64,000 bases of DNA from Streptomyces griseoruber (GCF_001514205.1 NZ_KQ948780.1:62001-126000); one strand, 5' to 3'. Positions 23,107 to 32,413 are shown, counted from the stretch's first letter. Program-made: numbers and translations. Notes: generated by a model from the sequence alone, not told the origin.

Positions 23107-25083
23107 GTGTCAGACGTCCGTGTGATCATCCAACGCGATTCCGAGCGGGAAGAGCGCACGGTGACGACGGGCACCACGGCCGCCGACCTCTTCGCCGGCG
23201 AGCGTTCCGTCATCGCCGCGCGCGTGGGCGGCGAGCTCAGGGACCTGTCGTACGTGCTCTCCGACGGCGAGGAGGTCGAGGGCGTCGAGATCGCCTCCGA
23301 GGACGGCCTCAACATCCTGCGCCACTCCACCGCGCATGTGATGGCCCAGGCCGTGCAGGAGATCTTCCCCGAGGCCAAGCTGGGCATCGGCCCGCCGGTC
23401 AAGGACGGCTTCTACTACGACTTCGACGTCGAGAAGCCGTTCACGCCCGAGGACCTCAAGGCCATCGAGAAGAAGATGCAGGAGATCCAGCGGCGCGGTC
23501 AGCGCTTCGCCCGCCGGGTCGTCACCGACGAGGCCGCCCGCGAGGAGCTCGCGGACGAGCCGTACAAGCTGGAGCTGATCGGCCTCAAGGGCTCCGCGTC
23601 CTCCGACGACGGCGCGGACGTCGAGGTCGGCGCCGGTGAGCTGACGATCTACGACAACCTCGACGCCAAGACCGGCGAGCTGTGCTGGAAGGACCTCTGC
23701 CGCGGTCCCCACCTGCCCTCCACCCGCCTCATCCCGGCGTTCAAGCTGATGCGCAACGCGGCCGCCTACTGGCGCGGCAGCGAGAAGAACCCCATGCTCC
23801 AGCGCATCTACGGCACCGCCTGGCCGTCCAAGGACGAGCTGAAGGCGTACCTCGACTTCCTCGCCGAGGCCGAGAAGCGCGACCACCGCAAGCTGGGTGC
23901 CGAGCTCGACCTGTTCTCCATCCCCGAGCAGATCGGCTCCGGCCTCGCCGTCTTCCACCCCAAGGGCGGCATCGTCCGCCGGGTGATGGAGGACTACTCG
24001 CGCCGCCGCCACGAGGAGGAGGGCTACGAGTTCGTCTACACCCCGCACGCGACGAAGGGGAAGCTCTTCGAGACGTCCGGGCACCTGGACTGGTACGCCG
24101 ACGGCATGTACCCGCCCATGCAGCTCGACGAGGGCGTGGACTACTACCTCAAGCCCATGAACTGCCCGATGCACAACCTGATCTTCGACGCGCGAGGCCG
24201 CTCCTACCGCGAGCTGCCGCTGCGCCTGTTCGAGTTCGGGACGGTGTATCGGTACGAGAAGTCGGGCGTGGTGCACGGCCTCACGCGCGCGCGGGGCTTC
24301 ACGCAGGACGACGCGCACATCTACTGCACCCGTGAGCAGATGTCGGAGGAGCTCGACAAGACGCTCACCTTCGTGCTCGGCCTGCTGCGCGACTACGGTC
24401 TGACCGACTTCTACCTGGAGCTGTCCACCAAGGACCCGGAGAAGTTCGTCGGCTCCGACGAGGTCTGGGAGGAGGCCACCGAGACCCTCCGCCAGGTCGC
24501 CGAGAAGCAGGGCCTGCCCCTGGTCCCCGACCCGGGCGGCGCCGCCTTCTACGGGCCGAAGATCTCCGTCCAGACCAAGGACGCCATCGGTCGCACCTGG
24601 CAGATGTCGACGATCCAGCTCGACTTCAACCTGCCGGAGCGCTTCGACCTGGAGTACACCGGCCCCGACGGTGCCAAGCAGCGCCCGGTGATGATCCACC
24701 GCGCCCTGTTCGGCTCCATCGAGCGGTTCTTCGCGGTGCTCCTGGAGCACTACGCGGGCGCCTTCCCGGCCTGGCTCGCGCCGGTCCAGGCGCTCGGCAT
24801 CCCGATCGGCGACGGGCACGTCGAGTACCTGGAGAAGTTCGCCGCGGCCGCCCGTAAGCAGGGGCTGCGCGTCGAGGTCGACTCCTCCTCCGACCGGATG
24901 CAGAAGAAGATCCGCAACGCCCAGAAGCAGAAGGTGCCCTTCATGGTCATCGCGGGCGACGAGGACATGTCGAACGGCTCGGTGTCCTTCCGCTACCGCG
25001 ACGGCTCGCAGGAGAACGGCATCCCGTTCGACGAGGCCATCGCGAAGATCGCGAAGGTCGTCGAGGAGCGGACGCAGGTCTGA
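23107..25083 (+). CDS. thrS: Threonyl-tRNA synthetase
   Basis: 658 aa, full length. It has an N-terminal TGS domain (about 1-65), the editing domain with HSTAHVMAQA and the C-x-H zinc/editing site in CRGPHLPS, and a class II catalytic core (MNCPMHNLIF, then RLFEFGTVYRYEKSGVVHGLTRARGFTQDDAHIYC). The C terminus is an anticodon-binding domain (APVQALGIPIGDGH to the end). The GTG at 23107 follows AGGAGAG; the much longer open frame to the left belongs to another gene's shadow. It ends at a strong bidirectional terminator. Confidence 0.97.
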   Translation: MSDVRVIIQRDSEREERTVTTGTTAADLFAGERSVIAARVGGELRDLSYVLSDGEEVEGVEIASEDGLNILRHSTAHVMAQAVQEIFPEAKLGIGPPVKDGFYYDFDVEKPFTPEDLKAIEKKMQEIQRRGQRFARRVVTDEAAREELADEPYKLELIGLKGSASSDDGADVEVGAGELTIYDNLDAKTGELCWKDLCRGPHLPSTRLIPAFKLMRNAAAYWRGSEKNPMLQRIYGTAWPSKDELKAYLDFLAEAEKRDHRKLGAELDLFSIPEQIGSGLAVFHPKGGIVRRVMEDYSRRRHEEEGYEFVYTPHATKGKLFETSGHLDWYADGMYPPMQLDEGVDYYLKPMNCPMHNLIFDARGRSYRELPLRLFEFGTVYRYEKSGVVHGLTRARGFTQDDAHIYCTREQMSEELDKTLTFVLGLLRDYGLTDFYLELSTKDPEKFVGSDEVWEEATETLRQVAEKQGLPLVPDPGGAAFYGPKISVQTKDAIGRTWQMSTIQLDFNLPERFDLEYTGPDGAKQRPVMIHRALFGSIERFFAVLLEHYAGAFPAWLAPVQALGIPIGDGHVEYLEKFAAAARKQGLRVEVDSSSDRMQKKIRNAQKQKVPFMVIAGDEDMSNGSVSFRYRDGSQENGIPFDEAIAKIAKVVEERTQV

Positions 25084-25095
25084 TCCGGCCGTGGG

Positions 25096-25130
25096 AGGGC
25101 CCCCGGGGAGTTCAGCTCCCCGGGGGCCCT
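25096..25130. terminator. 15-bp bidirectional terminator holding a stop codon
   Basis: AGGGCCCCCGGGGAG pairs perfectly with 25116-25130 around the loop TTCAG. The loop contains the TCA (25112-25114) that is the stop codon of the convergent K+ channel gene, so the right arm encodes the channel's last residues. Confidence 0.9.
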
Positions 25131-25780
25131 TCGACGTTCTCGCGGTCGCTCTCCAGCGAGAACACCTGGACCAGCCACGACGAGAACGAACCCGTCACCG
25201 CCCCCAGCAGCGCCAGCCCGCACGCCATCAGGCCCACCGCGATCGTCCGGCCGCCGGCCGTGACCGGGACGACATCGCCGTAGCCGACCGTGGTGAGCGT
25301 CGCGCACGCCCACCACAGCGCGTCCCCGAAGCTGTGCATCTCGGTGCCCGGCGCCCCCCGTTCCCGGTCGTAGACGGCGAGCGAGCACGCGAAGCCGAGC
25401 AGCACCGTCGTCAGCCCGGCATACGTGATCACGCGCGCGTAGAGCGACAGCCGGGGTTCGCCGTGCCGGTGCTGGACGGCCTCGTACACCTTGACCACCC
25501 GCAGCGGGCGCAGCAGGGGCAGCACGACGACGACGGTGTCCAGCTTGTGTGTGGGGACGAAGCGCAGCCCCTGTCCGCTGAGCCGCCAGCGCACCCCGTA
25601 GTCGGCGGCGAACATCGCCCAGGTGAGGGACAGCACCGCCGTGCACAGGTCCCGCCAGGCGCCCGGCAGGTCCTGGGCGAGGACCAGGATCGCGTACATG
25701 GTGAGGAACAACAGCGAGGCGAAGGCGAGGGGGATCTCGGTGCGCTGCTCCCAGCGGGCCTGGCGGCTGACTTCGTCCAT
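25112..25780 (-). CDS. Voltage-gated-type potassium channel subunit
   Basis: 222 aa. A K+ selectivity filter, TTVGYGD (163-169), sits between a pore helix (FGDALWWACATL) and the final inner helix. About four helices precede it, one with an Arg-rich segment (LLRPLRVVKVYEAV, 89-102) reminiscent of an S4 sensor. There is no C-terminal regulatory (RCK) domain. Tetrameric K+ conduction is expected. The gene runs convergently to thrS and its stop is inside the shared terminator loop. Confidence 0.88.
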   Translation of the reverse strand: MDEVSRQARWEQRTEIPLAFASLLFLTMYAILVLAQDLPGAWRDLCTAVLSLTWAMFAADYGVRWRLSGQGLRFVPTHKLDTVVVVLPLLRPLRVVKVYEAVQHRHGEPRLSLYARVITYAGLTTVLLGFACSLAVYDRERGAPGTEMHSFGDALWWACATLTTVGYGDVVPVTAGGRTIAVGLMACGLALLGAVTGSFSSWLVQVFSLESDRENVEGPPGS

Positions 25781-25846
25781 CGGGCCAGCTTCGCCCGCCG
25801 GGCTTCACCCGCAACCCCGGCGACACGCCGCGAACGGGCGAAGCCA

Positions 25847-25852
25847 TATGCT
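25847..25852 (+). promoter_or_regulatory. -10 element for a leaderless HIT gene
   Basis: TATGCT followed by 7 nt and the ATG at 25860. No Shine-Dalgarno sequence is present. Confidence 0.45.
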
Positions 25853-25859
25853 GCCTTGC

Positions 25860-26405
25860 ATGACGAGTGAGCCGGAGCAGCAGATCGGAGTGGGGACGCA
25901 GGACGCGTTCCAGCGCCTGTGGACGCCCCACCGGATGGCCTACATCCAGGGTGAGAACAAGCCGACCGGCCCGGGGGCCGACGACGGCTGCCCGTTCTGC
26001 TCGATCCCGGCGAAATCCGACGAGGACGGGCTGATCGTCCAACGGGGCGAGCATGTGTACGCGGTGCTCAACCTCTACCCGTACAACGGCGGCCACCTGA
26101 TGACCGTGCCCTACCGCCATGTCGCCGACTACACCGAGCTGACCGGTTCCGAGACCCTCGAGCTGGCCGAGCTGACCAAGCAGGCGATGACGGCCCTGCG
26201 CACCGCGTCCGGCGCGCACGGCTTCAACATCGGCATGAACCAGGGGACCGTGGCGGGCGCGGGCATCGCCGCCCATCTCCACCAGCACCTCGTGCCCCGC
26301 TGGGGCGGGGACACGAACTTCATGCCGGTGGTCGGCCACACGCGTGTCCTGCCGCAGCTGCTGGCGGACACGCGGAAGATGCTGGCCGACGCCTGGCCCC
26401 GGTGA
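25860..26405 (+). CDS. HIT-domain nucleotide hydrolase/phosphorylase
   Basis: 181 aa. The histidine triad HLHQH (139-143) is intact within GIAAHLHQHLVPRW, with the upstream NLYPYNGGHLM strand. CPFC (44-47) is a probable zinc-binding pair, as in the Ap4A phosphorylase-like HIT branch of actinobacteria. It hydrolyses or phosphorolyses dinucleoside polyphosphates or related nucleotides; the exact substrate is unknown. In actinobacteria a gene of this type lies close to the pgsA-patA-pimA cluster, which starts 4 kb to the right here. Confidence 0.88.
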   Translation: MTSEPEQQIGVGTQDAFQRLWTPHRMAYIQGENKPTGPGADDGCPFCSIPAKSDEDGLIVQRGEHVYAVLNLYPYNGGHLMTVPYRHVADYTELTGSETLELAELTKQAMTALRTASGAHGFNIGMNQGTVAGAGIAAHLHQHLVPRWGGDTNFMPVVGHTRVLPQLLADTRKMLADAWPR

Positions 26406-26415
26406 CGGTGGGCGC

Positions 26416-26439
26416 GTCCGGGGGCCGGAGCCCCCGGAC
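26416..26439. terminator. 10-bp convergent terminator
   Basis: GTCCGGGGGC pairs perfectly with 26430-26439 around CGGA. It separates the HIT gene from the convergent 550-aa membrane protein gene, whose stop begins 2 bp away. Confidence 0.75.
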
Positions 26440-26441
26440 AC

Positions 26442-28094
26442 TCACGCGTCGTACGTGTCGGCCTTGCGCGGTGACACTTCCTGCACGCCGCCGCTCAGGA
26501 CCGACGAGCGCGAGCTGAACTTCTCCAGGTCCACGTCGTGCTCCTTGAGCACCCGGAACGCGGCCCGGTGCACCGCGCGCAGCACCGGCGTGGCCGTGCG
26601 CAGCGCGTCGTCGGCCATGAAGCGGTGCCGCCAGGGCTGGTCGGCCCAGGCGTGCCGCAGGCCGAACGGCTCGGGCAGGCCGATCGAGCCGCCGAGCCAC
26701 TTCAGCAGCGGCGGGTACCAGCTGATCGTGGCCCGCGCGGCCAGCCGGACCACCTCGTCGGTGGTGACCAGGGGCAGCTTGATGGTCCGCGTCTCCCAGA
26801 AGCGGACGGTCTTGGCGACCTCCTTGGTGGGGGCCTCCGGCTTGCTGCTGAACAGGCCGTTGACCGGTCCCAGCGCGTGCCCGGTGACCTCGATGCGCAG
26901 GGTCTCCTTCAGCACGGTCACCGTGACCATCATCGTGAGGATCAGGCTGCCGTTGTACAGATGCGGCCACTGCACGCCCAGGTAGTGCCGGTCGCCGCCG
27001 TCGAACTGCTTGCCGTTGCAGATGTCCTCCACGGCCCTCGGCTTGACCTGGTACGCCTCGACGTCCGTCCCCTCGGGCCGGGTGACCTCCTTGGCGCCCT
27101 CGCCGACATGGGTGACGATCCAGTGCCGCACCTGCGGCTCGGGGAAGCCGCCGGTCTTCAGCCGCTGCCGGTGCAGCACGGTCAGCTCCTCGTGGATGGC
27201 CCGTACGACCGTCCAGCTGCGGAACTCGTGGACGCCCTTCACGGGGTCGACCGGGGTCAGCTCCTCCGCCAGGGACCAGGAGCCCCAGCGGGTGCCCATG
27301 CCGAGTATGCCCTTGGGGCCGGCGTAGAAGACCGAGTTGGACTGCTGCTCGGCGCTGAGCCGGGCCAGGGACTGGCGCAGCTGCTCGGCCGCGGCCTGGT
27401 CGGGGCTGGTCGGCACCGCCTCGGGGACCTTCGCGCCGATGCTGCCGCCGGACAGCAGCCCGTCCCAGCGCTCGCGCAGGTCCTTCGCGGTGCGCTCGCA
27501 GACCCGCTTGGCCAGGAACCAGCCGGCCATCGGGGCGACGATGCAGCCACGCGCGTACCACCCCCAGACGCCGGCGAACGGCATCCGGACCAGGAAGATC
27601 ACGGCGAGGGCGGCGACCGCGACGAGCAGGCCGGTGCCGAGTCCGGAGATCCGCTTGTTGTCCGTCCTGGCCATACCGGCCCGGAGCTGGAAGACGAGCA
27701 GCCACACCAGCAGTCCGGGCAGGAAGAGCACCCCGCACAGCAGCATGATGCCGGTCAGCGTGATGTCGCGCTGCCGGCGGATGCGGGTGGCCGCGAGGCA
27801 GTGCTCGACGACGACCTGGGGCTCACTGCCGAAGGACTGGATGAGCGGCTTGCGGCCGACGCCCAGCATGCGGTCGATCACCGCCTGGGAGTACGCCTCA
27901 CCGAAGTTGGGCCGGAAGATCTTCGCCCACTTGCGGCCCTCGTTGACCGTCGACTGGTGCCATTCGTTGTCGGCCTTCTTGATCTCCTCCATCGGGGTGT
28001 CCCGGTAGGCCGCCGAGGCGAGCGCGAACGTCGGGCCCTGCCCCGCTCCGCCCGTCCGGGGCACCTGTGGCCCGAAGAAGTCCTCCACGGTCAT
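26442..28094 (-). CDS. Uncharacterised membrane protein, 550 aa
   Basis: No family recognised. The N-terminal 115 residues are soluble. Two helices follow (about 117-137 and 155-180: TGIMLLCGVLFLPGLLVWLL region, then GLLVAVAALAVIFLV), with a third hydrophobic stretch near AGVWGWYARGCIVAPMAGWF. The remaining 350 residues are soluble, with mixed beta strands (LTMMVTVTVLKETLRIEV). It looks like a membrane-anchored protein with a large cytoplasmic C-terminal domain. The ATG at 28094 was preferred to the codon at 28154, but neither has a good RBS. Confidence 0.6.
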   Translation of the reverse strand: MTVEDFFGPQVPRTGGAGQGPTFALASAAYRDTPMEEIKKADNEWHQSTVNEGRKWAKIFRPNFGEAYSQAVIDRMLGVGRKPLIQSFGSEPQVVVEHCLAATRIRRQRDITLTGIMLLCGVLFLPGLLVWLLVFQLRAGMARTDNKRISGLGTGLLVAVAALAVIFLVRMPFAGVWGWYARGCIVAPMAGWFLAKRVCERTAKDLRERWDGLLSGGSIGAKVPEAVPTSPDQAAAEQLRQSLARLSAEQQSNSVFYAGPKGILGMGTRWGSWSLAEELTPVDPVKGVHEFRSWTVVRAIHEELTVLHRQRLKTGGFPEPQVRHWIVTHVGEGAKEVTRPEGTDVEAYQVKPRAVEDICNGKQFDGGDRHYLGVQWPHLYNGSLILTMMVTVTVLKETLRIEVTGHALGPVNGLFSSKPEAPTKEVAKTVRFWETRTIKLPLVTTDEVVRLAARATISWYPPLLKWLGGSIGLPEPFGLRHAWADQPWRHRFMADDALRTATPVLRAVHRAAFRVLKEHDVDLEKFSSRSSVLSGGVQEVSPRKADTYDA

Positions 28095-28280
28095 TCCCGC
28101 CCCCACTCGCCGCGATCCCGCTCCTGCGGCCTTCCCGACTTCCGTACTCCGCACACCTGTTGATCAGGTCATCAGCGTATCTCCAGCCACTGACATCCGT
28201 CGGCGGACGGCCGAAGCCGCCCGCCGAACCGGAGGATCACCTTCCCCTCTGGGCACTTGAGGCCTGCTCAGCCCCAACCG

Positions 28281-30476
28281 CTACCCGGCCGCCGCCTGTT
28301 GCCGGACCTTCTCGGCCACCTGCGGCGGCATCGGCTCGTGGCGGGCGTACGCGCGGTGGAAGCGCGCCGTGCCGTGCGACAGCGAGCGCAGGTCGACCGC
28401 GTACCGGCCGATCTCGATCTCGGGCACCTCGGCCCGTACGAGGGTGCGCCCGCCGGCCGTCTGCTCGGTGCCCAGCACCCGCCCGCGCCGCCCCGACAGG
28501 TCGCTCATCACCGCGCCCACGTAGTCGTCGCCGACCAGCACGCTCACCTCGGCCACCGGCTCCAGCAGATGGATCCTCGCCTCGGCCGCCGCCTCGCGCA
28601 GCGCCAGCGCGCCGGCCGTCTGGAACGCGGCGTCGGAGGAGTCCACCGAGTGCGCCTTGCCGTCGAGCAGGGTGATCCGCACGTCGACCAGCGGATGCCC
28701 GCCCACGACGCCCTTGGCCGCCTGCGCCCGTACGCCCTTCTCGACGGACGGGATGAACTGCCGCGGCACCGCGCCGCCGACGACCTTGTCCACGAACTCG
28801 ATGCCCGCCCCGCCCGGCAGCGGCTCCACCTCGATCTCGCAGATCGCGTACTGCCCGTGCCCGCCCGACTGCTTCACATGCCGCCCGCGCCCGGCCGACC
28901 GGTCGGCGAACGTCTCCCGCAGCGAGACCCGGTGCGGCACCACGTCCACCTGGACGCCGTAGCGGGCGCGCAGCCGCTCCAGGGCCACGTCCGCGTGCGC
29001 CTCGCCCAGACACCACAGCACCACCTGGTGGGTGTCCTGGTTCTGCTCCAGGCGCATCGTCGGATCCTCGGCGACCAGCCGCGACAGGCCCTGCGAGAGC
29101 TTGTCCTCGTCGGGCTTGCTGTGCGCCTGGATGGCGAGCGGCAGCAGCGGGTCGGGCATCTGCCAGGGCTCCATCAGGAGCGGGTCGTCCTTCGCGGAGA
29201 GCGTGTCGCCGGTCTCCGCGCGGCTGAGTTTCGCCACGCACGCGAGGTCGCCCGCGATGGCGTGGGTCAGCGCCCGCTGCTGCTTGCCGAAGGGCGCGGA
29301 CAGGGCGCCGATGCGCTCGTCGACGTCGTGGTCCTCGTGACCGCGGTCGGCCATGCCGTGCCCCGAGACGTGCACCGTCTCGTCGGGGCGCAGGGTGCCG
29401 GAGAAGACCCGCACCAGCGAGACCCGGCCGACGTACGGGTCGGACGAGGTCTTCACGACCTCCGCGACCAGCGGCCCGGCGGGGTCGCACAGCTTCAACT
29501 CGCGCGGCCTGCCGTCGACCGTCGTCACCTGGGGCGCCTCGCGCTCCAGAGGCGTCGGGAAGCCCCTGGTGATCAGCTCCAGCAGTTCGACCGTGCCGAT
29601 GCCCTGCCGGGCGCCCTCGGCGGCGGGGGCGGCCGCCAGGACGGGAAAGAACGTGCCGCGCGCCACGGCCCGCTCCAGGTCCTCGATCAGCGTCTTGACG
29701 TCGACCTGCTCACCGCCGAGATAGCGGTCCATGAGGGTCTCGTCCTCGCTCTCGGCGATGATCCCCTCGATCAGCCGGTTGCGGGCCTCCTCCAGGCCCG
29801 GAAGCTGGTCCTCGCCCGGTTCGGACTCCTTGCGCTCGCCCGAGGAGTAGTCGAACAGCTTCCGCGACAGCAGCCCGGTCAGCCCGGTCACGGGTGCGTG
29901 CCCGTCGGGCGCCTGGGTGCCGTGCAGCGGCAGGTACAGCGGGAGCACGGCGTCCGGGTCGTCGCCGCCGAACGCCTGCGCCAGCAGCGGGGTCAGCTCC
30001 TCGAAGTCCGCGCGGGCGGCCTCCAGGTGCGTGACGACGATGGCGCGCGGCATGCCGACCGCCGCGCACTCCTCCCACACCATGCGGGTCGAGCCGTCCA
30101 CGCCGTCCGAGGCCGAGACGACGAAGAGGGCCGCGTCCGCCGCGCGCAGACCGGCCCTGAGCTCCCCGACGAAGTCGGCGTATCCGGGGGTGTCCAGTAG
30201 GTTGATCTTGATGCCGTCCCAGTCGACCGGCACCAGGGAGAGCTGTACGGAGCGTTGCTGCCGGTGCTCGATCTCGTCGTAGTCCGAGAGCGTGCCGCCG
30301 TCCTCCACGCGGCCCGCCCGGTTCACCGCTCCCGCCGTCAGCGCGAGAGCCTCCACCAAAGTCGTCTTGCCCGATCCGGAGTGGCCGACCAGCACCACAT
30401 TCCGTACGGACGCGGGATGGTCGGCCGCCGTAGCTCTGCCGGCGGCTCCGGGGTGGGTGTGTGCCTTGTCGCCCAT
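28281..30476 (-). CDS. fusA2: Elongation factor G-like protein with degenerate GTPase motifs
   Basis: 731 aa, the length of EF-G, with domains I-V recognisable and a good RBS (GGGAGG). The P-loop GHSGSGKT (31-38) is intact. However, switch I RGIT reads RSVQ (75-78), the DTPGH of G3 reads DTPGY (95-99, losing the catalytic His), and the NKxD guanine-specificity motif reads THLE (149-152). This is the actinobacterial EF-G2 type. The mycobacterial counterpart is reported to lack ribosome-dependent GTPase activity. A ribosome-associated role other than translocation is likely. It is divergent from pgsA. Confidence 0.85.
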   Translation of the reverse strand: MGDKAHTHPGAAGRATAADHPASVRNVVLVGHSGSGKTTLVEALALTAGAVNRAGRVEDGGTLSDYDEIEHRQQRSVQLSLVPVDWDGIKINLLDTPGYADFVGELRAGLRAADAALFVVSASDGVDGSTRMVWEECAAVGMPRAIVVTHLEAARADFEELTPLLAQAFGGDDPDAVLPLYLPLHGTQAPDGHAPVTGLTGLLSRKLFDYSSGERKESEPGEDQLPGLEEARNRLIEGIIAESEDETLMDRYLGGEQVDVKTLIEDLERAVARGTFFPVLAAAPAAEGARQGIGTVELLELITRGFPTPLEREAPQVTTVDGRPRELKLCDPAGPLVAEVVKTSSDPYVGRVSLVRVFSGTLRPDETVHVSGHGMADRGHEDHDVDERIGALSAPFGKQQRALTHAIAGDLACVAKLSRAETGDTLSAKDDPLLMEPWQMPDPLLPLAIQAHSKPDEDKLSQGLSRLVAEDPTMRLEQNQDTHQVVLWCLGEAHADVALERLRARYGVQVDVVPHRVSLRETFADRSAGRGRHVKQSGGHGQYAICEIEVEPLPGGAGIEFVDKVVGGAVPRQFIPSVEKGVRAQAAKGVVGGHPLVDVRITLLDGKAHSVDSSDAAFQTAGALALREAAAEARIHLLEPVAEVSVLVGDDYVGAVMSDLSGRRGRVLGTEQTAGGRTLVRAEVPEIEIGRYAVDLRSLSHGTARFHRAYARHEPMPPQVAEKVRQQAAAG

Positions 30477-30710
30477 TTCTTGCCTCCCGTGCACGGTGAG
30501 GTCCTCGGGGGCGCGGGCATCACGGCCCCGCGTGCGATGGCGGCTCCGGCGACGCCCGCGGTCCTTCGAGCTTTCCACTCCCGTCACCGCGCGTCCATAC
30601 GGCGGACGGCAAGCCGGGCGGGGACGGCCGCGACCGGGCCGTGACCCGGATGCCGTCGTGCTGTGACACGGGGTGCGGGTGCCCGTCCGTCGCACACACG
30701 CGCGCGTGGC

Positions 30711-30716
30711 TACGAT
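30711..30716 (+). promoter_or_regulatory. -10 element of the pgsA-patA-pimA operon
   Basis: TACGAT, 55 nt upstream of the pgsA start. A matching -35 is not clear. Confidence 0.4.
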
Positions 30717-30770
30717 GGGCCAGCCGGTGGCCAGCAGGGGCCGCGCGGCCAACCGAACCTCGGGAAGGCC

Positions 30771-31496
30771 ATGCTGAACAAGTACGCGCGTGCGTTCTTC
30801 ACGCGTGTCCTCACGCCGTTCGCCGCATTTCTGATCAGGCGGGGCGTCAGCCCCGACACGGTCACGCTGATCGGCACCGCCGGTGTGGTCGCGGGAGCGC
30901 TGGTCTTCTACCCCAGGGGAGAGTTCTTCTGGGGCACGGTCGTGATCACGCTGTTCGTGTTCTCCGACCTCGTCGACGGCAACATGGCCCGCCAGCTCGG
31001 CCGGTCCAGCCGCTGGGGCGCCTTCCTGGACTCCACGCTCGACCGGGTCGCCGACGGCGCGATCTTCGGCGGCTTCGCCCTCTGGTACGCGGGCAACGGC
31101 GACGACAACGTCCTGTGCGCCGTCTCGATCTTCTGCCTGGCCAGCGGTCAGGTGGTGTCGTACACCAAGGCCCGTGGCGAATCGATCGGCCTGCCGGTCG
31201 CCGTCAACGGGCTCGTCGAGCGGGCCGAACGCCTGGTGGTCTCGCTGGTCGCGGCCGGGCTCGCGGGGCTGCACACGTTCGGCGTGCCGGGCATCCAGTA
31301 CCTGCTGCCCGTCGCCCTGTGGATCGTGGCCGTCGGCAGCCTGGTCACGCTGATCCAGCGGGTCGTCACGGTCCGGCGGGAGTCGGCCGAGGCGGAGGCC
31401 GCGGCGGCCACGGACGCGACGGACGCGACGGACGCCACGGACGTCACGCAGGCCACCGGTACCACGGAGACACGGGGGAGCGAGGCCGCGAAGTGA
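30771..31496 (+). CDS. pgsA: Phosphatidylinositol phosphate synthase
   Basis: 241 aa. The CDP-alcohol phosphotransferase signature is complete: D66, D69, G70, A73, R74, G83, D87 and D91 in SDLVDGNMARQLGR ... GAFLDSTLDR. About six transmembrane helices. It joins CDP-diacylglycerol and inositol phosphate, the first step to phosphatidylinositol and its mannosides. The acyltransferase PatA and mannosyltransferase PimA follow with 4-nt overlaps. The cytoplasmic C terminus carries an Ala-Thr-Asp repeat encoded by a 9-bp tandem repeat (31410-31445). Confidence 0.92.
   Translation: MLNKYARAFFTRVLTPFAAFLIRRGVSPDTVTLIGTAGVVAGALVFYPRGEFFWGTVVITLFVFSDLVDGNMARQLGRSSRWGAFLDSTLDRVADGAIFGGFALWYAGNGDDNVLCAVSIFCLASGQVVSYTKARGESIGLPVAVNGLVERAERLVVSLVAAGLAGLHTFGVPGIQYLLPVALWIVAVGSLVTLIQRVVTVRRESAEAEAAAATDATDATDATDVTQATGTTETRGSEAAK
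31410..31445 (+). repeat. 9-bp tandem repeat inside pgsA
   Basis: ACGGACGCG occurs four times (the last two with changes), encoding a repeated Thr-Asp-Ala unit near the C terminus. The unit is a multiple of three, so copy changes keep the frame. Confidence 0.9.
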
Positions 31497-32413
31497 GCCC
31501 GCAGGAGCGCCTGACCGACGCGCTGTACGGCCTCGGCTGGAGCACCGTGAAGAAGCTCCCCGAGCCGGCCGCGGTGCGCCTCGGGCGGACCGTCGCCGAC
31601 CTCACCTGGAAGAAACGCGGCAAGGGCGTACGACGACTGGAGAGCAACTACGCGCGCGTGGTGCCGGACGCGAGCCCCGAGCGGCTCGCCGAGCTCTCGC
31701 GCGCGGGCATGCGGTCGTACCTGCGCTACTGGATGGAGTCGTTCCGGCTGCCGGCGTGGAGCGAGGAGCGGATCAGGACCGGCTTCGACCCCAAGGACCT
31801 CCACCACCTCACCGACGGCATCGCCTCCGACCGGGGCGTCGTCCTCGCCCTGCCGCACATGGCGAACTGGGATCTCGCCGGCGCCTGGGTCACCACCGAG
31901 CTGGCGACCCCGTTCACGACGGTCGCCGAACGCCTCAGGCCCGAATCCCTGTACGACCGTTTCGTCGCCTACCGCGAGGGCCTCGGCATGGAGGTCCTGC
32001 CGCACAGCGGCGGCGCCGCCTTCGGCACCCTGGCCCGGCGGCTGCGCGACGGCGGTCTGGTCTGCCTGGTCGCCGAGCGCGACCTGTCCGCCTCGGGCGT
32101 CGAGGTGAGCTTCTTCGGCGACACCGCGACGATGCCCGCGGGCCCGGCCCTGCTCGCCCAGCAGACCGGCGCCCTGCTGCTCCCCGTCACGCTCTGGTAC
32201 GACGACTCGCCCGTCATGCAGGGCCGCGTCCATCCCCCGATCGAGGTACCCCGGTCAGGTACCCGGGCCGAGAGGACGTCTGTCATGACACAGGCCCTGG
32301 CGGACGCCTTCGCCTCGGGTATCGCCGACCATCCGGAGGACTGGCACATGCTTCAGCGGTTGTGGCGCGCGGATCTCGACCCCGCGCGTCCCGGTCCCGG
32401 GGGGACCGCGTGA
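31493..32413 (+). CDS. patA: Phosphatidylinositol mannoside acyltransferase
   Basis: 306 aa, starting at a GTG that overlaps the pgsA stop. The lysophospholipid/lipid A acyltransferase motif Hx4D is at H122-D127 (PHMANWD), followed by the substrate-binding CLVAERDLS region and PAGPALLAQQTGA. It adds an acyl chain to mannose on phosphatidylinositol mannosides at the inner membrane face. It overlaps pimA by 4 nt, so the three enzymes are made together. Confidence 0.9.
   Translation: MSPQERLTDALYGLGWSTVKKLPEPAAVRLGRTVADLTWKKRGKGVRRLESNYARVVPDASPERLAELSRAGMRSYLRYWMESFRLPAWSEERIRTGFDPKDLHHLTDGIASDRGVVLALPHMANWDLAGAWVTTELATPFTTVAERLRPESLYDRFVAYREGLGMEVLPHSGGAAFGTLARRLRDGGLVCLVAERDLSASGVEVSFFGDTATMPAGPALLAQQTGALLLPVTLWYDDSPVMQGRVHPPIEVPRSGTRAERTSVMTQALADAFASGIADHPEDWHMLQRLWRADLDPARPGPGGTA

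Noticed and set aside
28281..31274. 997-aa reading of the EF-G-like gene extending right over pgsA
   Set aside because: The added 266 residues overlap the pgsA operon on the other strand and lack EF-G features; ATG 30476 has a good RBS and starts the recognisable protein.
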